Below, piece after piece: positions 42,264 to 50,987 of a stretch of 64,000 bases of DNA. The translations under genes and the position numbers were made by a program. This DNA comes from Bosea beijingensis (lineage in GTDB: Bacteria; Pseudomonadota; Alphaproteobacteria; Rhizobiales; Beijerinckiaceae), in contig NZ_CP132359.1 in NCBI RefSeq assembly GCF_030758975.1, positions 3,431,283-3,495,282 of the forward strand. Direction: 5' to 3'. Within the stretch, counting starts at the first letter, position 1. Each line of letters starts with the position of its first letter. The notes below the pieces were generated by a model. That model saw only the letters and a list, made by a program, of their open reading frames with translations, did not search any database and had not been told where the DNA came from.

Positions 42264-43187
42264 TCACTCGCTGACGAGCTTGCGGGCGCGCAGCAGGGCC
42301 AGCAGCCCTTCGTCGCGGCGCTCCTCGAGCTGCGCGATCGTGCGCCCCGCGGCTTCCTCGGCGATGCCCTCGATGATCTTGTGCTGGACGTCCGCATCGA
42401 GCGAGGGCGTGCCGAGCGATTGCCAGCGCCGCACCTGGCTCGGCCCGAGATGGGCGAGGTAGCCGGCGATGCCGCCTTCGCCGCCGCCGAGATGATAGGT
42501 CATGTGCGGACCCATCAGGGCCCAGCGCAGGCCGGGGCCGTTGCAGAGCGCGGCATCGATCTCGGCGACGCTGGCGACGCCCTGCTCGACCAGATGGACG
42601 GCCTCGCGATAGAGCGCCGAGGCCAGCCGGTTGGCGACATGGCCGGGCATCTCGCGCTGGAGGATGACCGGGCGCCGGTCGAGGCTGCGATAGAAGGCGG
42701 CGGCGCGCGCGACGATCGTTTCGTCTTCGCCGACAATCTCGACCAGCGGCACGAGATGCGGCGGGTTGAAGGGATGAGCGACTATCACCCGGCGCTTGTC
42801 GCTGCAATCGGCGACGATCGCGCTGCGCAAGAGAGCCGAGGTGCTGCTTGCGATGATCACTTCGGGTGGCAGTGCAGCATCGAGCCGGGCGAGGAGCGCG
42901 CGCTTGGCGTTTTCGTTTTCCGGGCCGTTCTCCTGAACGAAATCAACCTCTTGCAAGGCCTCGTCGAGATTGCTCGTGAATTGGTACTGACCGGTATTGG
43001 CCAAGCCGAGCTCGGCGAGCTGGTTCCGCGCCCGCTCGACGGCGTGGCGGAACTTCTCCTCCGCGCCGGGCGCTGGATCATAGGCCGAGACGTTCAGGCC
43101 ATGGCCCATGGCAAGCGCTGCCCATGAGCTGCCGATGAGCCCGGCGCCGATGACGGCGATGCGCTCGATGTCGCGGATGTCCTGCAT
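42264..43187 (-). CDS. 3-hydroxyacyl-CoA dehydrogenase family oxidoreductase
   Basis: 307 residues. NAD fold at the N-terminus (IAVIGAGLIGSSWAALAMGH, GxGxxG at 14-19), then the catalytic His-Glu region in VAHPFNPPHLVPLVEIVG. The size and the LALMGPHMTYHLGGGEGG-like C-terminal part match the lambda-crystallin / L-gulonate or carnitine dehydrogenase group rather than fatty-acid oxidation enzymes. The start overlaps the dehydratase stop by one base (TGATG), so both are translated together. In this setting it may oxidise a hydroxy acid in sugar-acid breakdown. Confidence 0.88.
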   Translation of the reverse strand: MQDIRDIERIAVIGAGLIGSSWAALAMGHGLNVSAYDPAPGAEEKFRHAVERARNQLAELGLANTGQYQFTSNLDEALQEVDFVQENGPENENAKRALLARLDAALPPEVIIASSTSALLRSAIVADCSDKRRVIVAHPFNPPHLVPLVEIVGEDETIVARAAAFYRSLDRRPVILQREMPGHVANRLASALYREAVHLVEQGVASVAEIDAALCNGPGLRWALMGPHMTYHLGGGEGGIAGYLAHLGPSQVRRWQSLGTPSLDADVQHKIIEGIAEEAAGRTIAQLEERRDEGLLALLRARKLVSE

Positions 43188-44920
43188 CAGTGGATCTCGG
43201 GTTCGGGCACCTTCGCCGTCCCTTCCAGATAATCGAAATCGCAGCCCTTGTCGGCCTGGCGGATATGGGCTGCCGACATCTTGCCCCAGCCGCGGGGATA
43301 GTCGCGATCCGGCGGCGTCCAGACGGCGAGGCGGGCGGCGATCTCGGCCTCGGTGAGATCGACCGAGATGCTGCGGGCCTCGACATCGACGCTGATGATG
43401 TCGCCGGTCTGCACCGCCGCGAGCGGGCCCTTGATATAGGCCTCCGGTGCGACATGCAGGATGCAGGCACCGTAGCTCGTGCCGGACATGCGGGCGTCCG
43501 AGATGCGCAGCATGTCGCGCACGCCCTGCTTCAGGAGTTTCTTCGGGATCGGCAGCATGCCCCATTCCGGCATGCCGGGACCGCCGACCGGGCCGCAATT
43601 CTTCAGGACCATGATGTGATCGGCGGTGACGTCGAGATTCTCGTCGTTCACGGCCTGCATCATCGCATCGTAGTGCTCGAAGACGAGCGCCGGCCCGGAA
43701 TGCCTGAGCAGGCGCGGCTCGGCGGCCGAAGGCTTGATGACGCAGCCGTCGGGCGCGAGATTGCCCTTGAGCACGGCGAGCCCGTTCGCGGTCGATACGG
43801 GCTTGTCGAGCGGGCGGATGACGTTGTCGTCATAGACCTGGGCGAGCGCGATGGTCTCGGCGATCGGCTTGCCGGTTACGGTCATCGCATCGGTGTGGAG
43901 CTTGCTTTCGAGCTGCTTCAGCAGGGCAGGCAGCCCACCGGCATAGAAGAAATCCTCCATCAGGAAATCGCCGGAGGGGCGCAGGTTCGCAACGACGGGC
44001 ACGTTGCGCGAGAAGGCATCGAAATCATCCGGCGTCAGCGGCACGCCGGCACGGCCGGCCATGGCGACGAGATGTATGATCGCGTTGGTCGAGCCGGCGA
44101 CGGCCATATGCACCGTCAGCGCGTTCTCGAAGCTCTTGCGGGTCAGGATCTGGTCGGGCGTCAGGTCTTCCCAGACCATCTCGACGATCCGCTTGCCTGC
44201 GGCGGCGGCCATGCGCGGATGAGCGGCGTCGGCAGCGGGGATGGCGGAGGCGCCGGGCAAAGTGAGGCCCAGCACCTCGGCATGGCTCATCATCGTTGCG
44301 GCCGTGCCCATCACCATGCAGGTGCCATAGGAGCGGGCGATGCCGCTCTCCATGTCCTTCCATTCACTATCGGTGATGTTGCCGGCTTCCTTCTCGGCCC
44401 AGTATTTCCAGACATCGGCGCCCGAACCCAGCACCTTGCCGGCCCAGTTGCCGCGCAGCATCGGCCCGGCCGGCACGAAAATGAAGGGCAGGCCGGCGCT
44501 GCAGGCGCCCATGATCAGGGCCGGCGTGGACTTGTCGCAGCCGCCGAGCAGGACGGCGCCGTCGAGCGGGTGGGAGCGGATCGATTCCTCGGTCTCCATC
44601 GCCAGGAAGTTGCGATAGAGCATAGTCGTAGGCTTCTGATATTGCTCGGAAACCGACATGACGGGGATTTCGATCGGGAAGCCGCCGGCAGCCCAGACAG
44701 CGCGCTTCACCGCTTCCGCGCGATCGCGCAGATGGGTGTGGCAGGGATTGATCTCGGACCAGGTGTTGATGATGCCGATGACCGGCTTGCCCATGAACTC
44801 CTGATGGCCGAAGCCCATCTGCAGCGCCCGCGAGCGATGCCCGAAGGAGCGCAGGTCGCTCGCCCCGAACCAGCGCCAGCTACGCAGGGTCTCGGGCGTC
44901 TTGCGGGGGCGGGCGGACAT
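43187..44920 (-). CDS. IlvD/Edd family dehydratase, sugar-acid type
   Basis: 577 residues. The Fe-S cysteines are in place: Cys60 (NTWSEINPCHTH), Cys128 (GGCDKSTPA) and Cys201 (SYGTCMVMGTAA). The N-terminus (RSWRWFGASDLRSFGHRSRA) is characteristic of pentonate dehydratases such as L-arabinonate or D-xylonate dehydratase rather than IlvD of branched-chain synthesis. The reaction gives a 2-keto-3-deoxy sugar acid. It leads a two-gene unit with the dehydrogenase; DapA- and HpaI-type aldolase genes that could cleave its product follow within 5 kb. Confidence 0.92.
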   Translation of the reverse strand: MSARPRKTPETLRSWRWFGASDLRSFGHRSRALQMGFGHQEFMGKPVIGIINTWSEINPCHTHLRDRAEAVKRAVWAAGGFPIEIPVMSVSEQYQKPTTMLYRNFLAMETEESIRSHPLDGAVLLGGCDKSTPALIMGACSAGLPFIFVPAGPMLRGNWAGKVLGSGADVWKYWAEKEAGNITDSEWKDMESGIARSYGTCMVMGTAATMMSHAEVLGLTLPGASAIPAADAAHPRMAAAAGKRIVEMVWEDLTPDQILTRKSFENALTVHMAVAGSTNAIIHLVAMAGRAGVPLTPDDFDAFSRNVPVVANLRPSGDFLMEDFFYAGGLPALLKQLESKLHTDAMTVTGKPIAETIALAQVYDDNVIRPLDKPVSTANGLAVLKGNLAPDGCVIKPSAAEPRLLRHSGPALVFEHYDAMMQAVNDENLDVTADHIMVLKNCGPVGGPGMPEWGMLPIPKKLLKQGVRDMLRISDARMSGTSYGACILHVAPEAYIKGPLAAVQTGDIISVDVEARSISVDLTEAEIAARLAVWTPPDRDYPRGWGKMSAAHIRQADKGCDFDYLEGTAKVPEPEIH

Positions 44921-44955
44921 GGGCGTTCCCTCGGTGTTCTTTATTGATTCAACGG

Positions 44956-45087
44956 TTTGTCATTCCGGGGCGGCCCGCAGGGTCGAACCCGGAACCTACG
45001 ACTGGGTGAAACGACTTCCGCTTGATGAAGGGCTCGCCCAGTCGTGGGTTCCGGGTTCATCGCTTCGCGATGCCCCGGAATGACAAA
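44956..45087. repeat. Palindromic intergenic repeat, family B, full copy
   Basis: 132 bp that fold on themselves. The outer arms TTTGTCATTCCGGGGC (44956-44971) and its exact complement (45072-45087) enclose a second pair, GAACCCGGAACC(T)ACGACTGGG against its complement with one mismatch. It fills the gap between the dehydratase start and the stop of the DapA-family gene. A partial copy lies at 62773 and half a copy at 14691. It may also end leftward transcripts. Confidence 0.8.
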
Positions 45088-45088
45088 G

Positions 45089-46006
45089 TTACTCCGCCGC
45101 GGCGCGCTGGCCACCCCAACTCGACACGATGCCGCGTAATTCCGTGCGCTCGGCTTCGTTCAGCTCGGGCAGGCCGGGGAGGCGGACCGGGCCGACATCG
45201 GTGCCGAGCAGGCCCAAAGCCTCCTTCACCACCGTGACATTGGCGCCGTTGCCGTATTTGGTGCGCAGCTTCTCGAAGCCGGCGATGGCGTCGACCTCGC
45301 GGCGGGCGGTATTGTAATCGCCGGCCTCCAGGGCCCGCCAGACTGCGAGCGAACGTTCCGGCGCGACGTTGATCAGGCCGGACGTGAAGCCGCGGGCGCC
45401 GAGCGCATAGAAGGGCGCGGCCCAGCCCTCGGCGAGGCCGCAGATCCAGTTGGCCGAAGAGCCTTCCGTCTCGCGCACGCAATCGGCGAGCAGCATCATG
45501 TTGTTGGAGGCGAATTTCACGCCGGCGACGTTCGGGTGGGTCGCGACGCGGATCAGGTCCTTCACGCCGATCGCATCCGAGCGGATATAGGCGACGAGCG
45601 GGATCGTCAGCGCCTCGGCGATGGCGAGGATGTAGTCGGCCTGCGATTGCGGGGCGGCGAAGGGGTCGAGCGGGTGATGCACCATTGCGGCATCGCAGCC
45701 GGCCTTGGCCGCGAGCCTGCCGGTCGCGACGGCCTCGCGCAGGGAGCGGCCGATGCCGGCCGTGACGAGTGCCTTGCCGGCGGCGGCTTCGGCGGCGGTG
45801 GCATGGGAGCGCTCCACTTCGGCCGTCGTCATCGGGTAGAACTCGCCCGTATTGCCGGCCGAGACGATGTTGTGGATGCCGGCTTCCGCGATGCGCCGGA
45901 CGATCCGGCCCGTCAGAGCCCAGTCGGCCTCGCCATCCGCTTTCCAGGCGGTGACATGGACGCCGGAAATGCCGCGCAGCGCGCGGCGGACCTTGTCATT
46001 CGTCAT
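45089..46006 (-). CDS. DapA-family aldolase/dehydratase
   Basis: 305 residues. TIM-barrel DapA family with Schiff-base Lys164 (NVAGVKFASNN), SAGNTGEFYPMTTAEVERS as the GTTGE-type loop and Tyr140 in PLVAYIRSD. Relatives include 5-dehydro-4-deoxyglucarate dehydratase and 2-keto-3-deoxy acid aldolases. GAGGGAC precedes the ATG, which overlaps the gntR gene by 11 bp, so it is co-transcribed with that regulator. Placed between a sugar-acid dehydratase and an HpaI aldolase, it likely handles a 2-keto-3-deoxy sugar acid. Confidence 0.9.
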   Translation of the reverse strand: MTNDKVRRALRGISGVHVTAWKADGEADWALTGRIVRRIAEAGIHNIVSAGNTGEFYPMTTAEVERSHATAAEAAAGKALVTAGIGRSLREAVATGRLAAKAGCDAAMVHHPLDPFAAPQSQADYILAIAEALTIPLVAYIRSDAIGVKDLIRVATHPNVAGVKFASNNMMLLADCVRETEGSSANWICGLAEGWAAPFYALGARGFTSGLINVAPERSLAVWRALEAGDYNTARREVDAIAGFEKLRTKYGNGANVTVVKEALGLLGTDVGPVRLPGLPELNEAERTELRGIVSSWGGQRAAAE

Positions 46007-46697
46007 AGTCCAGTCCCTCCGCATCCGCGCCGAAGACCAGTCTGACATGGGCCTTCGCCGAGCGGACGATGTGACGACGCATCCTGAGTTCGGCGCGCGC
46101 GGGATCGCGCGCCAGGAGCGCCTCGTAGATGTCTCGGTGTTCCTCGAAGCCGCGGCGGCGCTCGTCCGGTTCGGAATGCAGGGCGATGCGCTGGGCATGG
46201 TCGTACATGCGCTGGCCATCGAGGCGGCGCTCCAGATAGGTGCAGCCGGAGATGCGATGGATCGCCCGGTGATAAGCCTCGTTCAGCGCGACGAGGTCTT
46301 CGAGATCACCATGCTCGGTCGCGTGTTCCATCTCGGCGATCAGCTTGCCGAGCTCGGCCGAGCCGTTCTCGGTCAGGTGATTGGCGGCGATATGGGCCAT
46401 GACGCTTTCGAGCGCCGCGCGGCCGAGGGCCATCTCCAGCGCCTGTCGCGGAGAGAATTCGACGAAGACGCCACGGCGCGCTTCCGTTCGGACCAATCCC
46501 TCGCTTTCGAGCTTGCGGATCGCGTCCTTCACCGGGGTCGTGCTGACGCCGAGCATCTCGGCGAGATGGCGCTCGTTCAGGCGCTCGCCATTGCGGAAGC
46601 GACCGGCGACGATCGCACGGCGCAGGCGCTCATGGACATGCTCGCGCAGCGAACGCAGCAGATCGGGCGCAACGGGTTCGACGGCAGGCTGCAACAT
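45996..46697 (-). CDS. GntR family regulator, FCD type
   Basis: 233 residues from the ATG at 46697 (GGAAGAA before it); the frame is open to 46811 but the extension lacks family character and would overlap the operator. Winged helix: RLRRAIVAGRFRNGERLNER, then HLAEMLGVSTTPVKDAIRKL. The FCD domain follows with FHRAI-type metal ligands (NEAYHRAIHRISG) and HRDIYEALLARDPARAE. The gene faces an orphan tctC across a perfect palindrome and is translationally coupled to the DapA-family gene; it probably controls both directions. Confidence 0.92.
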   Translation of the reverse strand: MLQPAVEPVAPDLLRSLREHVHERLRRAIVAGRFRNGERLNERHLAEMLGVSTTPVKDAIRKLESEGLVRTEARRGVFVEFSPRQALEMALGRAALESVMAHIAANHLTENGSAELGKLIAEMEHATEHGDLEDLVALNEAYHRAIHRISGCTYLERRLDGQRMYDHAQRIALHSEPDERRRGFEEHRDIYEALLARDPARAELRMRRHIVRSAKAHVRLVFGADAEGLDYDE

Positions 46698-46789
46698 GGT
46701 TCTTCCGGGGCGCGTTGCCGGGGCCGTTTCACCACGACCGCCGACCCGAGCGCCATGACCACCAAACAGCACAAAGCCGTTCGTCCAGC

Positions 46790-46807
46790 AATCTGAAATT
46801 TCAGATT
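46790..46807. promoter_or_regulatory. Candidate GntR operator
   Basis: AATCTGAAATTTCAGATT is an 18-bp perfect palindrome in the middle of the divergent region: 92 bp from the gntR start and 86 bp from the tctC start. It shares ATCTGA/TCAGAT half-sites with the 21-bp palindrome beside the other FCD-GntR gene, with closer spacing. Confidence 0.75.
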
Positions 46808-46893
46808 TCAAGATTGCGATCCTGTGTTATCGATCGGGGTAAGCACCCGGCATGAGGTGCAGGCGGAATGGTCCGCGATGGGGAGACGAACCG

Positions 46894-47865
46894 ATGAGCA
46901 TTACGCGCAGAACCATCATCGCCGCCGCCTGCCTGGCTGCGGCAGGGCCCGCCTTGGCGCAGGGCGATTATCCCGGCAGCAAGGTTGTCACCATCGTCGT
47001 GCCCTTCGCGGCTGGCGGCACCACGGACCTGCTCGGGCGCATCCTGGCCGACCGGCTAGGCCAGCGGCTCGGCGGCAAGTTCATCGTCGAGAACCGGCCG
47101 GGCGCCGGCGGCAATACCGGCGTCGCCGCGGTCGCGCGGGCGCCGGCCGACGGCTACACGCTGACCATGGGCACGGTGTCGAGCCATGCGATCAACCCGG
47201 CCGTCTATGCCAAGCTGCCCTTCGACCACATCAAGGATTTCGCGCCGATCTCACAGGTGGCGAGCGTGCCCAACATCCTGATGGTCAATATCGACCTGCC
47301 GGCAAAGAGTGTGCCGGAGCTGATCGACCTGCTGAAGAAGAATCCCGGCAAGTACTCGTTCGGCTCGTCGGGGGCGGGCACCTCGACCCATATGGCGGCC
47401 GAATTGTTCAAGGTCTCGACCGGTACCGACATGGTGCATGTGCCCTACCGGTCGAGCGGGCAGGTGACGCAGGACCTGCTCTCCGGTCAAATCCAGATCA
47501 CCTTCGACAACATCACCATCGCCTGGCCGCATGTGCAGGACGGCAAGATCCGCGCACTCGCCACCGCGACGCCGAAGCGGCTCGAAGTGGCCAAGGACCT
47601 GCCGGCGCTGTCGGAGTTCATCCCGGGCTACGATGCCAGTTCCTGGCACGGCTTCTTCGCGCCGTCCGGCGTGCCGAAGGAGATCGTCGCCAAGCTCTCG
47701 ACCGAGACGCAGGCGATCATGCGGGAGCCGGCGGTGATCGAGCAGCTCAAGAAGCTCGGCGTCGACCCGGTCGGGTCGAGCCAGGAGCAGTTCGCCGCCC
47801 ATATCGCCTCAGAGACCAAGCGCTGGGCGGAGGTTGCTCAGAAGGCGAATGTGAAGATCGAGTGA
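46894..47865 (+). CDS. Orphan TTT substrate-binding protein TctC (Bug family)
   Basis: 323 residues. Signal peptide SITRRTIIAAACLAAAGPAL ending at ALAQ, then VVTIVVPFAAGGTTD and GKFIVENRPGAGGNTG, the Bug signatures. GGGGAG lies eight bases before the ATG. No tctA or tctB follows: a structured repeat and a convergent aldolase gene come next. Orphan Bug proteins are common and may serve a TctAB pair elsewhere or act in sensing. Its divergence from a GntR gene suggests control by the sugar-acid regulator. Confidence 0.92.
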   Translation: MSITRRTIIAAACLAAAGPALAQGDYPGSKVVTIVVPFAAGGTTDLLGRILADRLGQRLGGKFIVENRPGAGGNTGVAAVARAPADGYTLTMGTVSSHAINPAVYAKLPFDHIKDFAPISQVASVPNILMVNIDLPAKSVPELIDLLKKNPGKYSFGSSGAGTSTHMAAELFKVSTGTDMVHVPYRSSGQVTQDLLSGQIQITFDNITIAWPHVQDGKIRALATATPKRLEVAKDLPALSEFIPGYDASSWHGFFAPSGVPKEIVAKLSTETQAIMREPAVIEQLKKLGVDPVGSSQEQFAAHIASETKRWAEVAQKANVKIE

Positions 47866-47876
47866 TCATCTCGACC

Positions 47877-47969
47877 GTCATGCTCGCCGTTGTAGCGAGC
47901 ATCCACGTCTCGGGCACCGCTTCGCATGAAGGAAGACGTGGATGGTCGGGACAAGCCCGACCATGACGG
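47877..47969. repeat. Cruciform intergenic repeat, family A, copy 2
   Basis: 93 bp, 79 identical to copy 1 at 14583. The structure is clearer here: outer stem CCGTCATG/CATGACGG (starting at 47875), hairpin ATGCTCGC/GCGAGCAT, long arm ATCCACGTC/GACGTGGAT and hairpin ATGGTCGGG/CCCGACCAT. It lies between convergent tctC and aldolase genes and may double as a bidirectional terminator. Confidence 0.8.
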
Positions 47970-47993
47970 AGAGGTTTCGGCGGTGAGGCCCTG

Positions 47994-48764
47994 TCAGCGC
48001 TGCCCGGCGAAAGCCTTGGCCAGCGCGTCGGCATGCTTGGTCATGAGGCCGAGATCGGAACCGACGGCGACGAAGCGATAGCCCCATTCGATATAGCGGC
48101 GCGCATCGGGCTCGGACGGCGTCAGGATGCCGGCCGGCTTGCCGATCGCGGTCAGGCGCTTCACCGCATCCTGGATCGCGGCCTGGACCTCGGGATGGCC
48201 GGGGTTGCCGATATGGCCGAGCGAGGCCGAGAGATCGGCCGGGCCAATGAAGACGCCGTCGACGCCATCGACCGAGGCGATCTCCTCGATGCGGGCCAGC
48301 GCCTCGCCCGTTTCCACCTGCACGAGCACGCAGATCTCGCCGTCGGCGCGCTTGAGATAGTCAGGTACGCGCCCGTAATGGCTGCCGCGGCCGCTGACCG
48401 TGATGCCGCGGATGCCGGCGGGCGGATAGCGGCAGGCGGCGACGGCCTTGCGCGCTTCCTCGGCATTCTGGACGAACGGCACGAGCACGGCCTGAACGCC
48501 GATATCGAGCAGGCGCTTGAGCAGCACGGCATCGTTCCAGGCCGGGCGGACGATCGGGGTCGCGGTGCCGCCCTTCAGCGCCTGCAACTGGGCGAGGACG
48601 TCGGGCGGCTCGTTGGGAGAATGCTCGGTATCGACCAGGATCCAGTCGAAGCCGCTCTGGCTGATGATCTCGGAGACGATCGGGCTGCACAGGCTGCTCC
48701 ACAATCCGATCTGGAGTTCGCCGCGCTTCAGCGCGGCCTTGAAGGCGTTGGCGGGCAGATCCAC
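47994..48764 (-). CDS. HpcH/HpaI family aldolase
   Basis: 256 residues from a GTG at 48764 (GAGGGGAA before it); family members start at this DLPANAFKAAL segment. Motifs: DWILVDTEHSP with the catalytic His, VLVQVETGEALARIEEIA with the metal-binding Glu, and DGVFIGPADLSASLG with the metal-binding Asp. Class II pyruvate aldolases of this kind cleave 2-keto-3-deoxy acids such as keto-deoxy-glucarate or rhamnonate, or 4-hydroxy-2-oxo acids. This agrees with the upstream dehydratase and GntR genes, though it is a separate unit. Confidence 0.92.
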   Translation of the reverse strand: MDLPANAFKAALKRGELQIGLWSSLCSPIVSEIISQSGFDWILVDTEHSPNEPPDVLAQLQALKGGTATPIVRPAWNDAVLLKRLLDIGVQAVLVPFVQNAEEARKAVAACRYPPAGIRGITVSGRGSHYGRVPDYLKRADGEICVLVQVETGEALARIEEIASVDGVDGVFIGPADLSASLGHIGNPGHPEVQAAIQDAVKRLTAIGKPAGILTPSEPDARRYIEWGYRFVAVGSDLGLMTKHADALAKAFAGQR

Positions 48765-48965
48765 GGCGTTCCCCTCGGGCGAATGAATTGGCGGCGTTAC
48801 TCCGTTGGCCGAAGCCACCGGGAGCACGCTGCCTTGGTTAGATCATACGGAACGGACGAGCGAACCTGACGGCAGGAGATGGCGGGGTTGCGGTTCTGGT
48901 GGCGCCGGGCGCTTTGCGAGGGCCGAATCGCTGCTAGGTTGCACAGCCCTGGAGACAACCACCTG

Positions 48966-49976
48966 ATGACTACCCCCATGCTCACCGAAGAGATCGCCCA
49001 GCGTTTTGCCCGCATCGCGCTCGGCCATGTCCGTCGCGAGTATCCCAACAAGCCGGACCATACACTGGCCGGCCCGCAGGATGCGCAGACGCCGAGCCAG
49101 CTCCATCCGGTGTTCTATGGCAGCTATGACTGGCATTCCTGCGTGCATAGCTACTGGATGCTGGCGCGGCTGCTCAGGCGCCATCCGACGATGGAGGCGG
49201 CTGCCGATATCGTCGCGCTGTTCGATGCACAGCTTGTTCCGGAGAAAGTTGCGGTCGAATGCGCCTATCTGACCCAGCCGACGGCGCGCGGCTTCAAGCG
49301 GCCTTATGGCTGGGGCTGGCTGCTCAAGCTCGCATCCGAGCTGAAGGGGCTCGACGACGGGCGCTGGGGCCGGGCGCTGGAGCCGCTTGCCGAAGCCTTC
49401 GCCCAGCGTTTCCGCGATTTCCTGCCGATCGTGACCTATCCGGTCCGGGTCGGCACGCATTTCAACACCGCCTTCGGTCTGCGGATGGCGGCGGATTATG
49501 CAGATGCGACCGGGGATCGCGCTTTCGTGGCCCTGCTGCGCGAGACGGCGCTGCGCTGGTATGGGGCCGATGAGGATTGCCCGGCCTGGGGCGAGCCGAG
49601 CGGCGACGATTTCCAGTCCTCGGCCTTGATCGAGGCGGAATGCATGCGCCGCCTGCTGCCGGCGGACCAGTTCTTGCCCTGGTTCGAGCGCTTCCTGCCG
49701 CGCATCGCGCAGAGCCAGCCTGCAATCCTGTTCAAACCAGCGACCGTGACCGACCGGACCGACGGCAAGATCGCGCATCTCGACGGGCTCAATCTCAGCC
49801 GCGCCTGGTGCTGGAGCGCGCTGGGTGCGGCGCTGCCGGAGTGGGATGTGCGGCGCCCGGTCATCGCGGACGCTGCTAGGTTGCATCTCGAAACCGGGCT
49901 GCCGCATATCGCCGGCGACTATATGGGCGAGCACTGGCTTGCGAGTTTCGCCGTGCTCGCGATCGAGGAGAGATAG
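48966..49976 (+). CDS. DUF2891 protein
   Basis: 336 residues from ATG 48966 (MTTPMLTEE); upstream frame to 48879 lacks family character. DUF2891 hallmarks: HPVFYGSYDWHSCVHSYWML near residue 47, YGWGWLLKLASEL and NTAFGLRMAADYAD. The fold is probably an alpha/alpha toroid as in glycosidase- and epimerase-like enzymes; the function is unknown. It is a single gene that converges with the transporter operon to its right. Confidence 0.85.
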   Translation: MTTPMLTEEIAQRFARIALGHVRREYPNKPDHTLAGPQDAQTPSQLHPVFYGSYDWHSCVHSYWMLARLLRRHPTMEAAADIVALFDAQLVPEKVAVECAYLTQPTARGFKRPYGWGWLLKLASELKGLDDGRWGRALEPLAEAFAQRFRDFLPIVTYPVRVGTHFNTAFGLRMAADYADATGDRAFVALLRETALRWYGADEDCPAWGEPSGDDFQSSALIEAECMRRLLPADQFLPWFERFLPRIAQSQPAILFKPATVTDRTDGKIAHLDGLNLSRAWCWSALGAALPEWDVRRPVIADAARLHLETGLPHIAGDYMGEHWLASFAVLAIEER

Positions 49977-49986
49977 GCTCGTCACG

Positions 49987-50003
49987 AGATCTGCTGCAGA
50001 TCT
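49987..50003. other. Short palindrome between convergent genes
   Basis: AGATCTGC, one base, GCAGATCT. It lies between the stops of the DUF2891 gene and the leftward binding-protein gene. Too tight a loop for a full RNA hairpin, but a six-bp stem can form; it may be part of a terminator. Confidence 0.35.
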
Positions 50004-50013
50004 ATCTGCGGCG

Positions 50014-50943
50014 TCAGTATTTGGGCAGGCCGGGAGGGTTGGTCTCGGAGCGCTCGACCGCTTCCTCCTCGATGCCCCAGCGGGCCAGCGCCTGCCGGTA
50101 CTTGCCCGACTTGATCAGGTTGTTGGTGGCGAGCGTCAGGGCATCGACGAGGCCGCTGCCCTTGCGGGTGGTGATCGCGACGTCGGATTTCAGCGGCCAG
50201 CCGGCGCTGAGCGTGCCAATGCGCTTGATGTCCTTGTCGCGGGCCGCGATGAAGACGAGCTGGGCGTGGGGCTGCACGACGACATCGACCCGACCGCCGC
50301 GCAAGGCGACGAGACGAGCGGCTTCGTCGTCGAAGAGCTGCAGTTCGAGTGGCTTCAGGCCGGAAGCGACGTTCTGCTTGCTCCATTCCAGCAGGATGCG
50401 CTCCTGATTGGTGCCGCCGCCGACGCTGAAGCTCAAGCCGGCCGCATCCTTCGGCTCCTTGATGCCGGTCACCTTGCTGTCGGCCTTGACGAAGAAGCCG
50501 TGCAGGCCAAGGCGATAGGTCGAGAAGTCGAATTTCTCCTTGCGCTGCTCGGTGACGCCGACATTGGAGATGACGGCGTCGTATTTCCCGGAGGTCAGGC
50601 CGAGCGGCCAGTCGGCCCAGGCCAGCGGGACGAGGTTGAGCTTCAGGCCGAGGCTGTCGGCGATGAGCTGGGCGAAGTCGGGGTCGGCGCCGATCACGGT
50701 CTTGGCGTCCGTGGCGTAGGTCGTGAGCGGCGGCCCGCCGGGGCTGATGCCGACGGTGAAGAGGCCGGGCTCGACGAATTTGAAACCCTTGGGCACGGCG
50801 GCGATGGCGGCCGGGTCCTTCTCGGCGCGGATGCGGCCGGATTGTTCGGGGCCGAGGTCGAAGGGAGCCTGGGCGAGGGCGGGCAGGCTCACGGCGCCAA
50901 ACGCGCCGACGAGCAGCGACAGGAGAGTCCGTCGCGGGATCAT
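50014..50943 (-). CDS. Polar amino acid ABC transporter substrate-binding protein
   Basis: 309 residues. Signal peptide MIPRRTLLSLLVGAFGAVSL ending at ALAQ. The SBP family 3 signature is seen in GADPDFAQLIADSLGLKLNL, LTSGKYDAVISNVGVTEQRK and the C-terminal end ETNPPGLPKY. It is the last gene of the seven-gene leftward operon and an intact relative of the frameshifted gene before it. By analogy with the Bacillus TcyJ and TcyK pair it may bind cystine or S-substituted cysteines; that is context, not a residue-level prediction. Confidence 0.9.
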   Translation of the reverse strand: MIPRRTLLSLLVGAFGAVSLPALAQAPFDLGPEQSGRIRAEKDPAAIAAVPKGFKFVEPGLFTVGISPGGPPLTTYATDAKTVIGADPDFAQLIADSLGLKLNLVPLAWADWPLGLTSGKYDAVISNVGVTEQRKEKFDFSTYRLGLHGFFVKADSKVTGIKEPKDAAGLSFSVGGGTNQERILLEWSKQNVASGLKPLELQLFDDEAARLVALRGGRVDVVVQPHAQLVFIAARDKDIKRIGTLSAGWPLKSDVAITTRKGSGLVDALTLATNNLIKSGKYRQALARWGIEEEAVERSETNPPGLPKY

Positions 50944-50987
50944 GATGGTCTCCAGTTCTTGAGAGTTTCGACGGTCAAGCGAGGCGC

